Assembly: GCF_015477805.1 (NCBI RefSeq)
Contig: NZ_JADLQL010000001.1
Coordinates: 1,488,001-1,552,000, forward strand
Direction: 5' to 3'
Origin: Nocardia flavorosea
GTDB taxonomy: Bacteria; Actinomycetota; Actinomycetes; Mycobacteriales; Mycobacteriaceae
DNA length: 64,000 nt
Below the pieces are notes generated by a model. It did no database searches, was not told where the DNA came from, and saw only the letters and a program-made list of their open reading frames with translations. The translations under genes and the position numbers were made by a program. Positions 8,242 through 16,987 of the stretch are shown here, one piece after another (position 1 is the stretch's first letter; each line of letters starts with the position of its first letter).

Positions 8242-9193
8242 TGAGCATGGTCGCCGCGATGAAGGTGGCCAGCAGCAGCATCACGAAAACCGTCACCACC
8301 TGCCAGTTGTCGATGGTTTTGTGCAGCCGGCGGATAGTGTCCTCCAACGCGCGGTGCACCCGTTCCTGATCGGCTATCCGCCGCCCCACCGCCGCCACCG
8401 CCTCGGCCTGCTCGCGGGCCTTCGCCGCGGTGCGTTCCATCCGGGCGTGCGCGCGGTCGAGCTGCTGCTTCTTGTCCCGCACCGCCCGGCGGGCGACCGC
8501 CAGCGCGGTGCGCTGCTGGATCAGCTCCTGCCGCTGCTGTTCGAGCAGCAGCGCCTGTGTCCGCGTGTGCTTCTCCCAGTCGGTCACTGCCGCCCATCCC
8601 TTCCTCAAATGATCGCGGTAACCCCACGCGACCTCGCCCGCCACCCATTCCCGCAGGAACTCTCGCAGTTCGTACGGACGCTCCCCCGGCACCACCAATC
8701 CCTCGGATCCCAGCTCGAACATGCCGCTCTCCGCGCGGTACTCACACGACTCCGGCGCGAGATCGGCGATACCGAGCGCGGGCAGCTGCGCCACCCAGAA
8801 ACCCGGTGCGCACAACCACAGCACCCCGGCGTAGCCCAGGGCCTTCAACTGCTCCGTGTGCTGCTGGGCGAGTTCCTGAGTCAGTGGCCCGGACCGTACC
8901 TCGATCGCGAACTGCTCTGTCCCGCGCCGCCACCACACATCGACGGTCAACGGGCCGCACCGCCGGTCGACCACCGCCTCGTCGGCCCCGAAGGCGAGCA
9001 GCCGGGCGGCCAGCCAGTACTTCAGGCGCTGGGTATTCCACTGGGCTTCCACGCAACGACCGCAACGACAACCGTAACCGGGTGCGGTGTTGTCCTCGGC
9101 CGGTTCCGCCCGCCCCGGACCATCCGAAATACCCAGGTCGGACAGCATTGTCCGGCGCCCACACCGTATATCCGTTCGCCGCTTCGTCTGCAT
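8231..9193 (-). CDS. CoiA-like nuclease domain with coiled coil and C-terminal membrane anchor
   Basis: About 320 residues. Near residues 41-46 is CRCGRC, a possible metal site. Residues about 60-130 resemble the CoiA competence-protein nuclease domain: DVWWRRG, then IEVRSGPLTQE, then a helix ending GVLWLCAP, corresponding to D...E-x-Q/K of the PD-(D/E)XK fold with R in the last position. A long Q/R/E/A-rich coiled coil spans about 190-290, and one hydrophobic segment (VVTVFVMLLLATFIAATML) ends the chain, so the protein is probably tail-anchored with the nuclease-like domain in the cytoplasm. The start is uncertain: ATG 9193 has GGGTGG upstream, and ATG 9148 is possible. It is convergent with the TnsA-like gene. 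Substrate unknown. Confidence 0.65.
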   Translation of the reverse strand: MQTKRRTDIRCGRRTMLSDLGISDGPGRAEPAEDNTAPGYGCRCGRCVEAQWNTQRLKYWLAARLLAFGADEAVVDRRCGPLTVDVWWRRGTEQFAIEVRSGPLTQELAQQHTEQLKALGYAGVLWLCAPGFWVAQLPALGIADLAPESCEYRAESGMFELGSEGLVVPGERPYELREFLREWVAGEVAWGYRDHLRKGWAAVTDWEKHTRTQALLLEQQRQELIQQRTALAVARRAVRDKKQQLDRAHARMERTAAKAREQAEAVAAVGRRIADQERVHRALEDTIRRLHKTIDNWQVVTVFVMLLLATFIAATMLIKP

Positions 9194-9297
9194 GCGCCAC
9201 CCATCTAACCCGTCCCACCGCACCGGCCCGACCACCACACCGGCACTTCCCAGAGTGCGCCACAACTGCCGGTCAGCGCCAGGATTCTGCCCAGCAG

Positions 9298-10251
9298 TTA
9301 CCCAAGTGGGACCCGCCGAACCTTGTCCGCACGCGCTGTCCCGGTCACCGGATCACCGGACCCCAGAACGGCGCGGATCAACGTGCGCAGCCAGGCATGC
9401 GCCGGGTCGGGTGTATTGCGCGGATGCCAGCCCAGCGAAATCGTCACTTCCGGCAGCGGCAGCGGTATCTCGAAAGCACACAGCCCCAGCGCGGGCAGTG
9501 TCGTGTTCGCGACAACGGCCGGTGCCGGGCACACCACCGCCCCGGACCGTACGGCCAGCAGTGCGGTGGTGAGATCCGGCACGGTCGCCACGACCCGGCG
9601 CGTGCGGCCGTGCAGGGCGAGGCGGTCGTCGATGACGCCGCGGGCGATACCGCGCGGGGAAATGCTGATATGGGCAGCCCCGGCGTAGGCCGCGACGGTG
9701 ACCCGCTCCCCGATCAGCGGATGATCGGGGGCGGCGACACCGATGAGCCGGTCGCCACGGACTCGTTCCACCCGGGTCTGCGGATCGGCCCGGTCGATCA
9801 CCCCGACCTCGACATCGATACGGCCGTCCCGCAGCGCGCTCGCGGATCCGGCCGCATCGGCCGGAACGAAACGGAGCGTAACGCCCGGAGCCTGCGCACG
9901 GACCTCGGTCAGCAGGCGCCCGGTGAGTTCGGGCAGCACCGTATCGTCCACGTGGAGCGCGAAGCCGCGCACCAGGGCCGTGGGGTCGACGGTATCCGGT
10001 TTCGCGAGCAGCGCCCGGCCCTGCTCGACCAGCGCGCTCACCTCGAATCGCAGCTCGAGGGCGCGCGGGGTCGGCACGAGTTCGCGCCCGGCGCGCACCA
10101 GCAACGGGTCGCCGTACACCCGGCGCAACCGGGCCAGCGTGCGACTCATGGCGGGCGGTGAGGTGTTGAGCCGTTCGGCGGCGCGCGTCACGCTGTTCGT
10201 TTCGAGCAGTGCGTGCAATGCCACCAGCAGGTTCAGGTCGAGATCGGCCAC
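9298..10251 (-). CDS. LysR-family transcriptional regulator
   Basis: 317 residues. The N-terminal winged HTH (about 1-62: DLNLLVALHALLETNSVTRA, then SPPAMSRTLARLR) is followed by a periplasmic-binding-protein-like effector domain with the SPRGIARGVIDDRLA and 'AVRSGAVVCPAPA' segments of LysR sensors. It is encoded eight bases after the stop of the tailed flavin monooxygenase on the same strand, so the two are probably co-transcribed. The regulator may control that gene or a metabolic gene outside the window. The effector is unknown. Confidence 0.9.
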   Translation of the reverse strand: MADLDLNLLVALHALLETNSVTRAAERLNTSPPAMSRTLARLRRVYGDPLLVRAGRELVPTPRALELRFEVSALVEQGRALLAKPDTVDPTALVRGFALHVDDTVLPELTGRLLTEVRAQAPGVTLRFVPADAAGSASALRDGRIDVEVGVIDRADPQTRVERVRGDRLIGVAAPDHPLIGERVTVAAYAGAAHISISPRGIARGVIDDRLALHGRTRRVVATVPDLTTALLAVRSGAVVCPAPAVVANTTLPALGLCAFEIPLPLPEVTISLGWHPRNTPDPAHAWLRTLIRAVLGSGDPVTGTARADKVRRVPLG

Positions 10252-10259
10252 GCCGCAGG

Positions 10260-13200
10260 TCAGGTACGCGGGCCCGGGCGACCCGGAGACTGCGCGGCCG
10301 TATCCGCCGCGTCCCGGGGTTCCGGTTCTGCGGATTTCCCATCGGCGGTAACTGATTCGGCCGCCGCGGCCGGTCCGGCAGGCACAATCGACTCGGCTGC
10401 CGCAGCCGGCCCGGCGGAGACGAACTCGGCGGCCTCCTCCGGATGAGCGGCCGCGGCCGCCCCGTACCCGCGGTTGCCGGTATTCGACGTCGGCGCCGAC
10501 CGGACCGAAGCCGGTTCGTTCTGGTTTGAAGCGGCAGTCCCCTGGACCGGTGAATCCGGCTGTACCTGCCCGCCGCCACTCGGCGCTGCCGTTCCGGCAG
10601 CCGGCTCCGACGAGCCGGTGCCACCGGTCTCGGACGTGATGTTCGCCTCGCCGCCCACAGCCGAATCGGTCGGTTGTTCCGGCGGTCCGCCCTCGACAAG
10701 GGCCGGGCCCGCATCCGCTGGGGCGTCCTCGGCGGAGCGATCGGCGGCGCCGGATTCATCGCCGGGCGGTACCGTAACGCCGGAAGAGCCGGCGGACGCC
10801 TGCCCGGCCGATCCGGCACCGACCTCGACCGGAGGTACCGCGCCCCTCTCCGCTTCGGCGGTCTGCTCGGTCGCCTGTGTGGCGGCCGTGGTCGTCGTTC
10901 GGTCGGCAGAGCCGGCGGCGGCACCGGTCCCGACCGGCGGTACGGCAGACATCTCCGCCGCGGTGGACACTCCACCATCGACCTCGTCGGTGGTTGCCGT
11001 CATCGCCGGTCCAGTGGTGTTCTCCGCCACAGTCTGCGCCGCGGACCGGGTGGTTACTCGATCCGCCGGGCCGGGGTGATCGGCAGTTCCCGGAGCGTCA
11101 GCGGCCGGGCCGGCGGCGTGGTTTTGCGAATCTGCGGCCTGGGAACCGGTGTCCTGTTCCGCCACGGACTGTTCGTCGCCGGATGCGGTCTCCGGTTGCC
11201 CGGAACCTGCGCGCCGCGTCGAATCGTCGGCGGTCTCCGTGGACTGTGCCGGTGAAGGCGCTGCGCCGGGCACATTTCCGCCGGCACCGGGAGCCGTCGC
11301 CGAGCCGGGCTGCGCCGCGTCGGGGCCCTCGACGAGAGACTGAGCGGTGCGCATGTCGATGCGCACTGTCGGGCTGTTGGAGCGGGCGGCGATTCCGGCG
11401 GCACGCTGTTCGGCTGCGGCCCGGCGCTCGGCTTCCGCTGCGGCCTGCCGAGCGGCCGCGGACGGTGCCGCGGGTTCGGAACGACGCACTCTAGCCGAAG
11501 ACTGGTGTCCCACGGCCGGAGGCTGCGATGCCACGGCCGGAGGCTGCGATGCCACGGCCGGAGGCTGCGGAACTTGGGCCGGAGGCCGAGACCCTACCGC
11601 TGCGGACCGGGACGTGACTTCGGGCGCAGGAGCCGCCGGGACGAACTGGGAGGGAGCAGGTAGCGGCCGGGCTGCCCCGGGCGCGGTGGTGGGCCGGACT
11701 TCGGGGACCGGCCGGGTGCTGGCGGCGGGGTCCACAGCAGGCAGGGTGGTCGTCCGGACCGCGCTCGCGGCGACTGCTTCCGGGATCCGGACGGTCGGCG
11801 ATTCGGTGGCGGCCGCAGGAGCTTGCGGGGGCGGAAGTTGCGCCCCGGCCGACGGTGGATCGGCAGCGTCGGGCCGGAGAGCCTCGGCCGGGCCGCCGGG
11901 AGTTCCGGCCGGGCCGTGCGGAACGGCCTGCGCGGCTGTCGCGAGCGGGGCGGTGGACGGGTGCGCCGCGGCCGGTTCCGCGGCGGCAGGCGCGCTCGCG
12001 TGGGTACCGGGCCCGCGTTTGCGGCGCGACACCACCCGGTAGTCACCGGGTCGCACCGGCCGCAGCCACTGCGCGGTGCGGGCGGCGAACGGTAGCCGGA
12101 CCCCGATATCGGCCAGTAGTTCGTCGATATCACGGATCGCATCCGGCGTGACCGTGCCGTGCGCGTGCCGGCCGCCGGTGTGCTGGTCCAGCCAGCGCAG
12201 CCGGGTATCGATACGTTCGTTCATGGTCTCGGCCGCCGGCAGCGCCAGATTCCCGGTGAGCAGGGCCGCTGTCCAATGCGCGCTGATCTCCGCATTCACC
12301 GCGGTGAGCAGTGAGGTGTTGTAACCGGCAAAGGTCAGATGCGGTACATCCATGGGCAGAATCTGCCGGTACAACCGGAAATTGCCGTCGTCGTCGGTGA
12401 GCTGCCGTTGGACGTACGGGGTCAGGAACGGCACCCGCTGCTGGAATCCGGTGGCGCAGACGACGATATCGGCCCGGACCCGCTGTCCGTCCGACAGTTC
12501 GGCGAACGGCCCGGCCGGTCCCCCGCCGAGTGCGATCACCGTGGTCTGCCCGCGTACGGTGAGACGACCCTGGGTCACCTGTTCGGCGAAGCCCTCCGTG
12601 GCGAGGCCGAACGCGGCATCGTGGGCCTGTTCGAACCGCCGGTCCGGGACGAGCCCGAGTTCGGCGGCGCCGGAGCGCTGCGCCACGAGCGCTTCGATCA
12701 GGTCGAGGTTGCTCTCCCGGAAGGAGCGTGCGGGCCCGTGCAGCAGGCGCTCGAACCGGCCGGGTTCGGGGTGACCGAAATGCGCGGCCCCGGTGCGGGT
12801 GAGCAAGATCCGTTCGGCGTCCATACCGGTGGCGACCTTGCGCGGCATCTTCCACAGCAGCCGCCGCGCCACCAATGTCGTATCGGCGGCTACCTTGCTG
12901 ATCTCGGTCGCGATATCCGCGGCGGCGGCGCCGTACCCGACCACGACCACCGCTCGTTCACGGACCGCCTCGACATCGAGGAACTGGGTGGAATGGCCGA
13001 GCTGACCACCGGCACGGGCGTACGCGGTCGCGCCCGCGAAATCCGGGATCTCGGGTTCGCTGAACACACCGTTGGCGATGATCAGGTGGTCGCAGGAGGT
13101 GCGGTGCACCCCGTCGGCGTCCCGTATCTCGAGCAGCCAGCCGCCCTCGACCGGATCTGCGGCCACGACCTCGGTGCGCAAGCGCAACCGATCGGTCAGG

Positions 13201-13478
13201 CCGAAGGCACGCACGTAGCTCGACAGGTACTCCTGCATCCGTGCACCGTCGAGCACCCGTGGGTAGTCGGCGGGCATCGGATGGTCGGAGAAGTGGTAGG
13301 TGTACTTGGTGCTCTGCGCCCGTAAGCCCGGGTAACGGCGGGTCTCGCTCCACACGCCGCCGATATCGGGGGCACGATCGAACACCTCGACCGCAAACCC
13401 ATCCTCAGCCAGGACCTTCGCGCAGACCAGACCCGCGATACCCGCACCGACGATTGCGATGCGGCTCCCGCTCCTCAT
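10260..13478 (-). CDS. FAD-dependent monooxygenase with very long disordered C-terminal tail
   Basis: 1072 residues, about twice the usual size. Residues 1-500 form a flavin-containing monooxygenase: FAD motif IVGAGIAG, a region GGQLGHSTQF resembling the FxGxxxH motif, the NAD(P)H motif VVGYGAAAADIA, and VCATGFQQRVPF near the C-terminal FAD strand. It should use NADPH and O2 to oxygenate a small substrate, perhaps in Baeyer-Villiger, N- or S-oxidation. After RRKRGPGTHAS the remaining 570 or so residues are Ala/Pro/Ser/Thr/Glu-rich with no fold visible and contain the repeat QPPAVAS. The reading frame stays open and coding-like across the tail, so the fusion looks real. TAATCT seven bases before the ATG suggests leaderless transcription. 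Confidence 0.8.
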   Translation of the reverse strand: MRSGSRIAIVGAGIAGLVCAKVLAEDGFAVEVFDRAPDIGGVWSETRRYPGLRAQSTKYTYHFSDHPMPADYPRVLDGARMQEYLSSYVRAFGLTDRLRLRTEVVAADPVEGGWLLEIRDADGVHRTSCDHLIIANGVFSEPEIPDFAGATAYARAGGQLGHSTQFLDVEAVRERAVVVVGYGAAAADIATEISKVAADTTLVARRLLWKMPRKVATGMDAERILLTRTGAAHFGHPEPGRFERLLHGPARSFRESNLDLIEALVAQRSGAAELGLVPDRRFEQAHDAAFGLATEGFAEQVTQGRLTVRGQTTVIALGGGPAGPFAELSDGQRVRADIVVCATGFQQRVPFLTPYVQRQLTDDDGNFRLYRQILPMDVPHLTFAGYNTSLLTAVNAEISAHWTAALLTGNLALPAAETMNERIDTRLRWLDQHTGGRHAHGTVTPDAIRDIDELLADIGVRLPFAARTAQWLRPVRPGDYRVVSRRKRGPGTHASAPAAAEPAAAHPSTAPLATAAQAVPHGPAGTPGGPAEALRPDAADPPSAGAQLPPPQAPAAATESPTVRIPEAVAASAVRTTTLPAVDPAASTRPVPEVRPTTAPGAARPLPAPSQFVPAAPAPEVTSRSAAVGSRPPAQVPQPPAVASQPPAVASQPPAVGHQSSARVRRSEPAAPSAAARQAAAEAERRAAAEQRAAGIAARSNSPTVRIDMRTAQSLVEGPDAAQPGSATAPGAGGNVPGAAPSPAQSTETADDSTRRAGSGQPETASGDEQSVAEQDTGSQAADSQNHAAGPAADAPGTADHPGPADRVTTRSAAQTVAENTTGPAMTATTDEVDGGVSTAAEMSAVPPVGTGAAAGSADRTTTTAATQATEQTAEAERGAVPPVEVGAGSAGQASAGSSGVTVPPGDESGAADRSAEDAPADAGPALVEGGPPEQPTDSAVGGEANITSETGGTGSSEPAAGTAAPSGGGQVQPDSPVQGTAASNQNEPASVRSAPTSNTGNRGYGAAAAAHPEEAAEFVSAGPAAAAESIVPAGPAAAAESVTADGKSAEPEPRDAADTAAQSPGRPGPRT
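11510..11572 (-). repeat. 21-bp tandem repeat in monooxygenase tail
   Basis: Three tandem copies of a 21-base unit beginning CCACGGCCGGAGGC on the plus strand; the first two are identical and the third differs at its last bases. The unit is a multiple of three, so it adds seven-residue repeats (QPPAVAS) to the low-complexity tail without breaking the frame. Confidence 0.95.
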
Positions 13479-13485
13479 GGGCGAG

Positions 13486-13491
13486 AGATTA
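13486..13491 (-). promoter_or_regulatory. Leaderless-type -10 of the tailed monooxygenase
   Basis: TAATCT on the minus strand lies seven bases before the ATG at 13478, with no Shine-Dalgarno sequence between. The same spacing recurs at many genes of the window. Confidence 0.5.
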
Positions 13492-13653
13492 CGTCGGATG
13501 TGTCCGGCAGCAAAGCCGGAGATCGCATTTCGGCCATCGTCGCAGGTCGCGAGGAGGCGATGCGATCAGCCCAGGAGGTCGTCGGCGGTACCGGCCACCG
13601 CCGGGAGACCTGCGCACATACCGTTCGCGGGGTCGCTGTGGTCTCATTGAGCT

Positions 13654-14187
13654 ATGACCACTGTCACGGTGGACCGGGCTGGACTGTGGGACGCCGAAGC
13701 ACTCAGCGATGTCGCCGCTGCGACCTTCCCCCTCGCCTGCCCACCGGGCACCGACCCGGACGATATCGGCGTATTCGTCGCCGACGTGCTGTCCGGGGAA
13801 CGATTCGGCGAATACCTGTCCGATCCGGCCCGCACCGTGCTCAAAGCGGTCGCCGACGAGGAGATCGTGGGGTACGCCATCCTCAACGGAGGCGCTCCGG
13901 ACGATCCGGCGGTAGCGGCGGCGGTAGCGCTCGAGCCGGTGCTGGAGATCAGCAAGATGTATGTCCTGCCAGGCCACCACGGGGCCGGGGTGTCGGCCGC
14001 GCTCATGCGGGCGGCGCTGGAACGTGCCCGCGGCGCGGGCTACGCGGGAGTGTGGCTCGGTGTGAACCAGCAGAACCTGCGCGCCCAGCGTTTCTACGCC
14101 AAGTACGGTTTCGAGCAGGCGGGCACCCGAACGTTCACCGTGGGCCGGCAGGTGTACCACGATTATGTGCTGCGCCTGGTGTTCTGA
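13654..14187 (+). CDS. GNAT-family N-acetyltransferase
   Basis: 177 residues, a single GNAT domain. Motif A is LEISKMYVLPGHHGAGVSAAL (about residues 98-118), where GHHGAG supplies the pyrophosphate-binding loop for acetyl-CoA. Motif B follows as WLGVNQQNLRAQRFYAKYGF, the usual [N]-x-[RA]-A-x-x-F-Y-x-K-x-G-F. The substrate is unknown. In M. tuberculosis the equivalent position next to zapE/ribD holds Rv2669, also a GNAT, so this gene starts the syntenic block. It is convergent with the downstream phosphatase, 11 bases apart. Confidence 0.92.
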   Translation: MTTVTVDRAGLWDAEALSDVAAATFPLACPPGTDPDDIGVFVADVLSGERFGEYLSDPARTVLKAVADEEIVGYAILNGGAPDDPAVAAAVALEPVLEISKMYVLPGHHGAGVSAALMRAALERARGAGYAGVWLGVNQQNLRAQRFYAKYGFEQAGTRTFTVGRQVYHDYVLRLVF

Positions 14188-14198
14188 CCGCGGCGCTC

Positions 14199-15014
14199 TC
14201 AGGCGAGCATGCGGGCTTTCAACGCGTCGATCTCGGCGGCGCTCAGTCCGAGTCCCTCGCTGACGTAGCGGTCGAAACCGCCGTAACTGCGCTGGACTTG
14301 GTCGAAGGCCGAATCGAGCCATTCCTGCTCGACCCCGGCCAGTCCGTCGCCGGGGGCGGCGCGGCGATAGTGATTGGACAGCAGGAAATCCGCGGTGACG
14401 GTATCGCGGTCCACGCCGAGCACGGTGAGCAGCACCGCCGCCACCCAGCCGGTGCGGTCCTTACCCGCGGTGCAGTGGAACAGCACGGCCCCACCCTCGG
14501 GATCGCGGCCGGTCTCGACGATATCCCGCAGGACCGCTGCCACCGCCTGGTTCGCACCGGGCGCGGTGATGAAGGCCCGGTACAGATCGCTTCCGCCGGC
14601 CAGCGTCGACATGAGCTCCGGCAGTGGGGCGGCGCCGATTACGTCGTACCAGTTGGCCTCGGCGCCCGCCGGGATCCGGTCGGGGGCGAGCGCACGTTCG
14701 TACACGGTGCGCAGATCGTCGACCTCCCGGACACCCAGCCGGGTGAGTTCGGCCAGGTCCGCGGGGGTGAGGTTGGTGAGTTGATCGGTGCGGAAGGCGA
14801 TTCCGGTGCGGACGGTCCGCCCGTCGGCGGTGCGGTAGCCGCCCACGTCGCGGGCGTTCGGGGCACCGGTCAGATGCAGCGACCGGTCCACCTCGAGCGA
14901 TTCGGCGGCGGCCGGCGGATCGGCGAGGACCACCGCCGTCGCGGGGCCGAAGGCGACGAGCAGGCCCGCCAGTACCGCGGCCGGTACGCGCGCCGGACGA
15001 TGAACCATGGCCAT
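14199..15014 (-). CDS. Secreted tyrosine-protein phosphatase (IphP/Y_phosphatase3 type)
   Basis: About 271 residues. The first 32 or so residues are a signal peptide (hydrophobic VPAAVLAGLLVAFGPATAVVL followed by A-D-P), so the enzyme is exported. The signature loop HCTAGKDRTG (about 176-185) contains the catalytic Cys and Arg of the C-x5-R family, and the NARDVGGY motif before it is typical of the IphP/PtpB group. It removes phosphate from tyrosine or serine residues or from phosphoinositides. I chose ATG 15014 because GAGGGGAG lies seven bases upstream; a GTG ten codons earlier lacks such a site. Confidence 0.88.
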   Translation of the reverse strand: MAMVHRPARVPAAVLAGLLVAFGPATAVVLADPPAAAESLEVDRSLHLTGAPNARDVGGYRTADGRTVRTGIAFRTDQLTNLTPADLAELTRLGVREVDDLRTVYERALAPDRIPAGAEANWYDVIGAAPLPELMSTLAGGSDLYRAFITAPGANQAVAAVLRDIVETGRDPEGGAVLFHCTAGKDRTGWVAAVLLTVLGVDRDTVTADFLLSNHYRRAAPGDGLAGVEQEWLDSAFDQVQRSYGGFDRYVSEGLGLSAAEIDALKARMLA

Positions 15015-15170
15015 GGCCGAACTCCCCTCGGTATTCGACGGCACCCACCAGTGGCACCCGGTTCAGCAAACCAACCGTGGGGCACGCGGTCAACTCCGAA
15101 ACGGCGTGGCGTAGCGCGCGCGTCCCGGGATTACCGGCCGGGCCGGTGTCCGGCCGCGATCAGGCGAAGT

Positions 15171-16187
15171 TCAGGCCGCGACCTCGAACCGGGACAGCGC
15201 CAGCAGCCGGGAGATCGCACGCAGGTACTTCTTGCGGTACCCGCCGTCCAGCATCTCCTGGGAGAAGATCTGATCGAGTCTCGCCCCGGATACGGTGACG
15301 GGAGTTCCGGCGTCGTAGAGCCGGTCGGCCAGCACCACCAGGCGCAACGCAACCGCCTGATCGGTCACCGGATGGACGCCGGAGATCAGCACCGCGGGCA
15401 CCCCGTCGACGAGCGCGCCGTACTTGGACGGGTGCAGAGTGCTGAGATGCTGCAGCAGGGCGTCGAAATCGTCTAGTGTCGCGCCGGGTGTCGCCGCCAC
15501 GCGGTCCGCCAGTTGTTCCGGGCTGCTCGGCTCGGGCGCGGGCGGTAGATCGCGGTGCCGATAATCCGGGCCGTCCACCCGAACCGTATCGAAGATGGAG
15601 CCCAGCTTCTTGATCTCGCGCAGGAAATCCTGGGCGGCGAAACGGCCTTCACCGAGCTGCCCGGGCAGAGTATTGGAGGTGGCCGCGATGGAGACGCCGG
15701 CCGCCGAGAGTTCGGTGAGCAGCCGGGAGACCAGCATGGTGTCGCCCGGATCGTCCAGTTCGAACTCGTCGATGCACAGCACGCTGTTGGCCGACAGCCG
15801 CTCCACCGCGTTGGTGAACCCCAGCGCGCCCACGAGGTTGGTGACCTCGCCGAAGGTGCCGAACGATTTCGGCGCCGGCGCGCTGTGGAAGATCGAGGCG
15901 AGCAGGTGGGTCTTACCGACACCGAATCCGCCGTCCAGGTACAGACCCGCACCTTGGGTCGGCTTCTTCTTGCCGAACAGCGATTTCTTGTGCGTGGCCT
16001 TGTGGATCGCGGCGACCTTACCGGCGAACGCGCGCCCGGCGGCCACCGCCGCGGCCTGGCTCGGCTCGCCGGGGTCGGGAATGTAGGTATCGAAACCCAC
16101 CTCGTCGAACATGGGCGGGGGCACCATCTGGGCGACCAACTGGTCGGCGGGGACCTCCGGGCGGCGGTCGACGAGGCGTTCCTGCAT
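15171..16187 (-). CDS. zapE: ZapE/AFG1-like ATPase
   Basis: 338 residues. The Walker A motif GGFGVGKTHLLA and the Walker B motif LCIDEFEL are both intact, and the N-terminal and C-terminal regions fit the AFG1/ZapE family of small AAA ATPases. ZapE in Escherichia coli associates with the division ring, while mitochondrial AFG1 assists protein turnover; the role in actinobacteria is untested. It is divergent from the ribD-like reductase by 35 bases, the same arrangement as Rv2670c/Rv2671. TAGGCT six bases before the ATG suggests a leaderless transcript. Confidence 0.93.
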   Translation of the reverse strand: MQERLVDRRPEVPADQLVAQMVPPPMFDEVGFDTYIPDPGEPSQAAAVAAGRAFAGKVAAIHKATHKKSLFGKKKPTQGAGLYLDGGFGVGKTHLLASIFHSAPAPKSFGTFGEVTNLVGALGFTNAVERLSANSVLCIDEFELDDPGDTMLVSRLLTELSAAGVSIAATSNTLPGQLGEGRFAAQDFLREIKKLGSIFDTVRVDGPDYRHRDLPPAPEPSSPEQLADRVAATPGATLDDFDALLQHLSTLHPSKYGALVDGVPAVLISGVHPVTDQAVALRLVVLADRLYDAGTPVTVSGARLDQIFSQEMLDGGYRKKYLRAISRLLALSRFEVAA

Positions 16188-16193
16188 GAATGC

Positions 16194-16199
16194 AGCCTA
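16194..16199 (-). promoter_or_regulatory. Leaderless-type -10 of zapE
   Basis: TAGGCT on the minus strand ends six bases before the zapE ATG and no ribosome-binding site is present. Confidence 0.5.
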
Positions 16200-16222
16200 A
16201 TGACGTGGTATGAGCTGTTGTT

Positions 16223-16987
16223 ATGCAGCGTAGCCCCGATGCGATCCAGCTCACAGGTCTCGACAACGAGGCCCTGACCGATCTGTACGCCTATCCGGCC
16301 GAACCGGAGCGGAGTTGGCTACGCGTCAATTTCGTCTCGAGTATCGACGGGGCGGTGACGGGCACGGGCGGGGTCTCGGAATTTCTCGGTACACCGGCCG
16401 ATAAGCGGGTGTTCCATCTGCTGCGCGAACTCGCCGAGGTCGTACTCGTCGGTGCGGGGACCGTTCGCGCCGAGAACTACGGCGGCGCGCAGACCGACCC
16501 GCATTTCCGCCGCGACCTGTACCGCCGGGGCGTGGGCGGCCATCCGGACGGCACCCCGCCGCCGATCGCGATCGTCACCGCCTCCGCGGCGGTGGACCCG
16601 GCGCATCGGGTGATCACCACGGCCCGCACCCCGACGCTCATCCTGACCACTGCCGCGGCCCCGGCCGCCCGCAAACGCGCGCTCGCGGACGCGGGCGCGG
16701 AGGTTGTCGAGGTCGGAGATCATCTCATCGAGCCATATGCCCTGCCGGCTGCGCTCACGGCCCGCGGGCTACGGCGCGTCCTGTGCGAGGGCGGGCCGCA
16801 GTTGTTCGGCGCGCTGGCCGGCGCAGGCACCGTCGACGAACTCTGCCTGACCACGGCGCCGCTGCTCATCGGCGGCGGATCGCGGCGGATAGCGGTTTCG
16901 CACGAGGAATTCGCTCGCCGGATGACGCCGGCGCATGTGCTGTTCGATACCGACGGAACGGTCCTCACCCGCTGGGTCCGGGCGTGA
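16223..16987 (+). CDS. RibD C-terminal-type pyrimidine reductase
   Basis: 254 residues, a stand-alone reductase domain without the deaminase half of bifunctional RibD. Features are VNFVSSIDGAVTG near residue 37, GAGTVRAENYGGA near 78-90, and LCEGGPQLFGALAGAG near 190, all of the dihydrofolate-reductase-like RibD_C fold. It probably binds NADPH and reduces a 5-amino-6-(5-phosphoribosylamino)uracil-like substrate. The M. tuberculosis counterpart, Rv2671, has been shown to act as an alternative dihydrofolate reductase, which is possible here too. Confidence 0.9.
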   Translation: MQRSPDAIQLTGLDNEALTDLYAYPAEPERSWLRVNFVSSIDGAVTGTGGVSEFLGTPADKRVFHLLRELAEVVLVGAGTVRAENYGGAQTDPHFRRDLYRRGVGGHPDGTPPPIAIVTASAAVDPAHRVITTARTPTLILTTAAAPAARKRALADAGAEVVEVGDHLIEPYALPAALTARGLRRVLCEGGPQLFGALAGAGTVDELCLTTAPLLIGGGSRRIAVSHEEFARRMTPAHVLFDTDGTVLTRWVRA

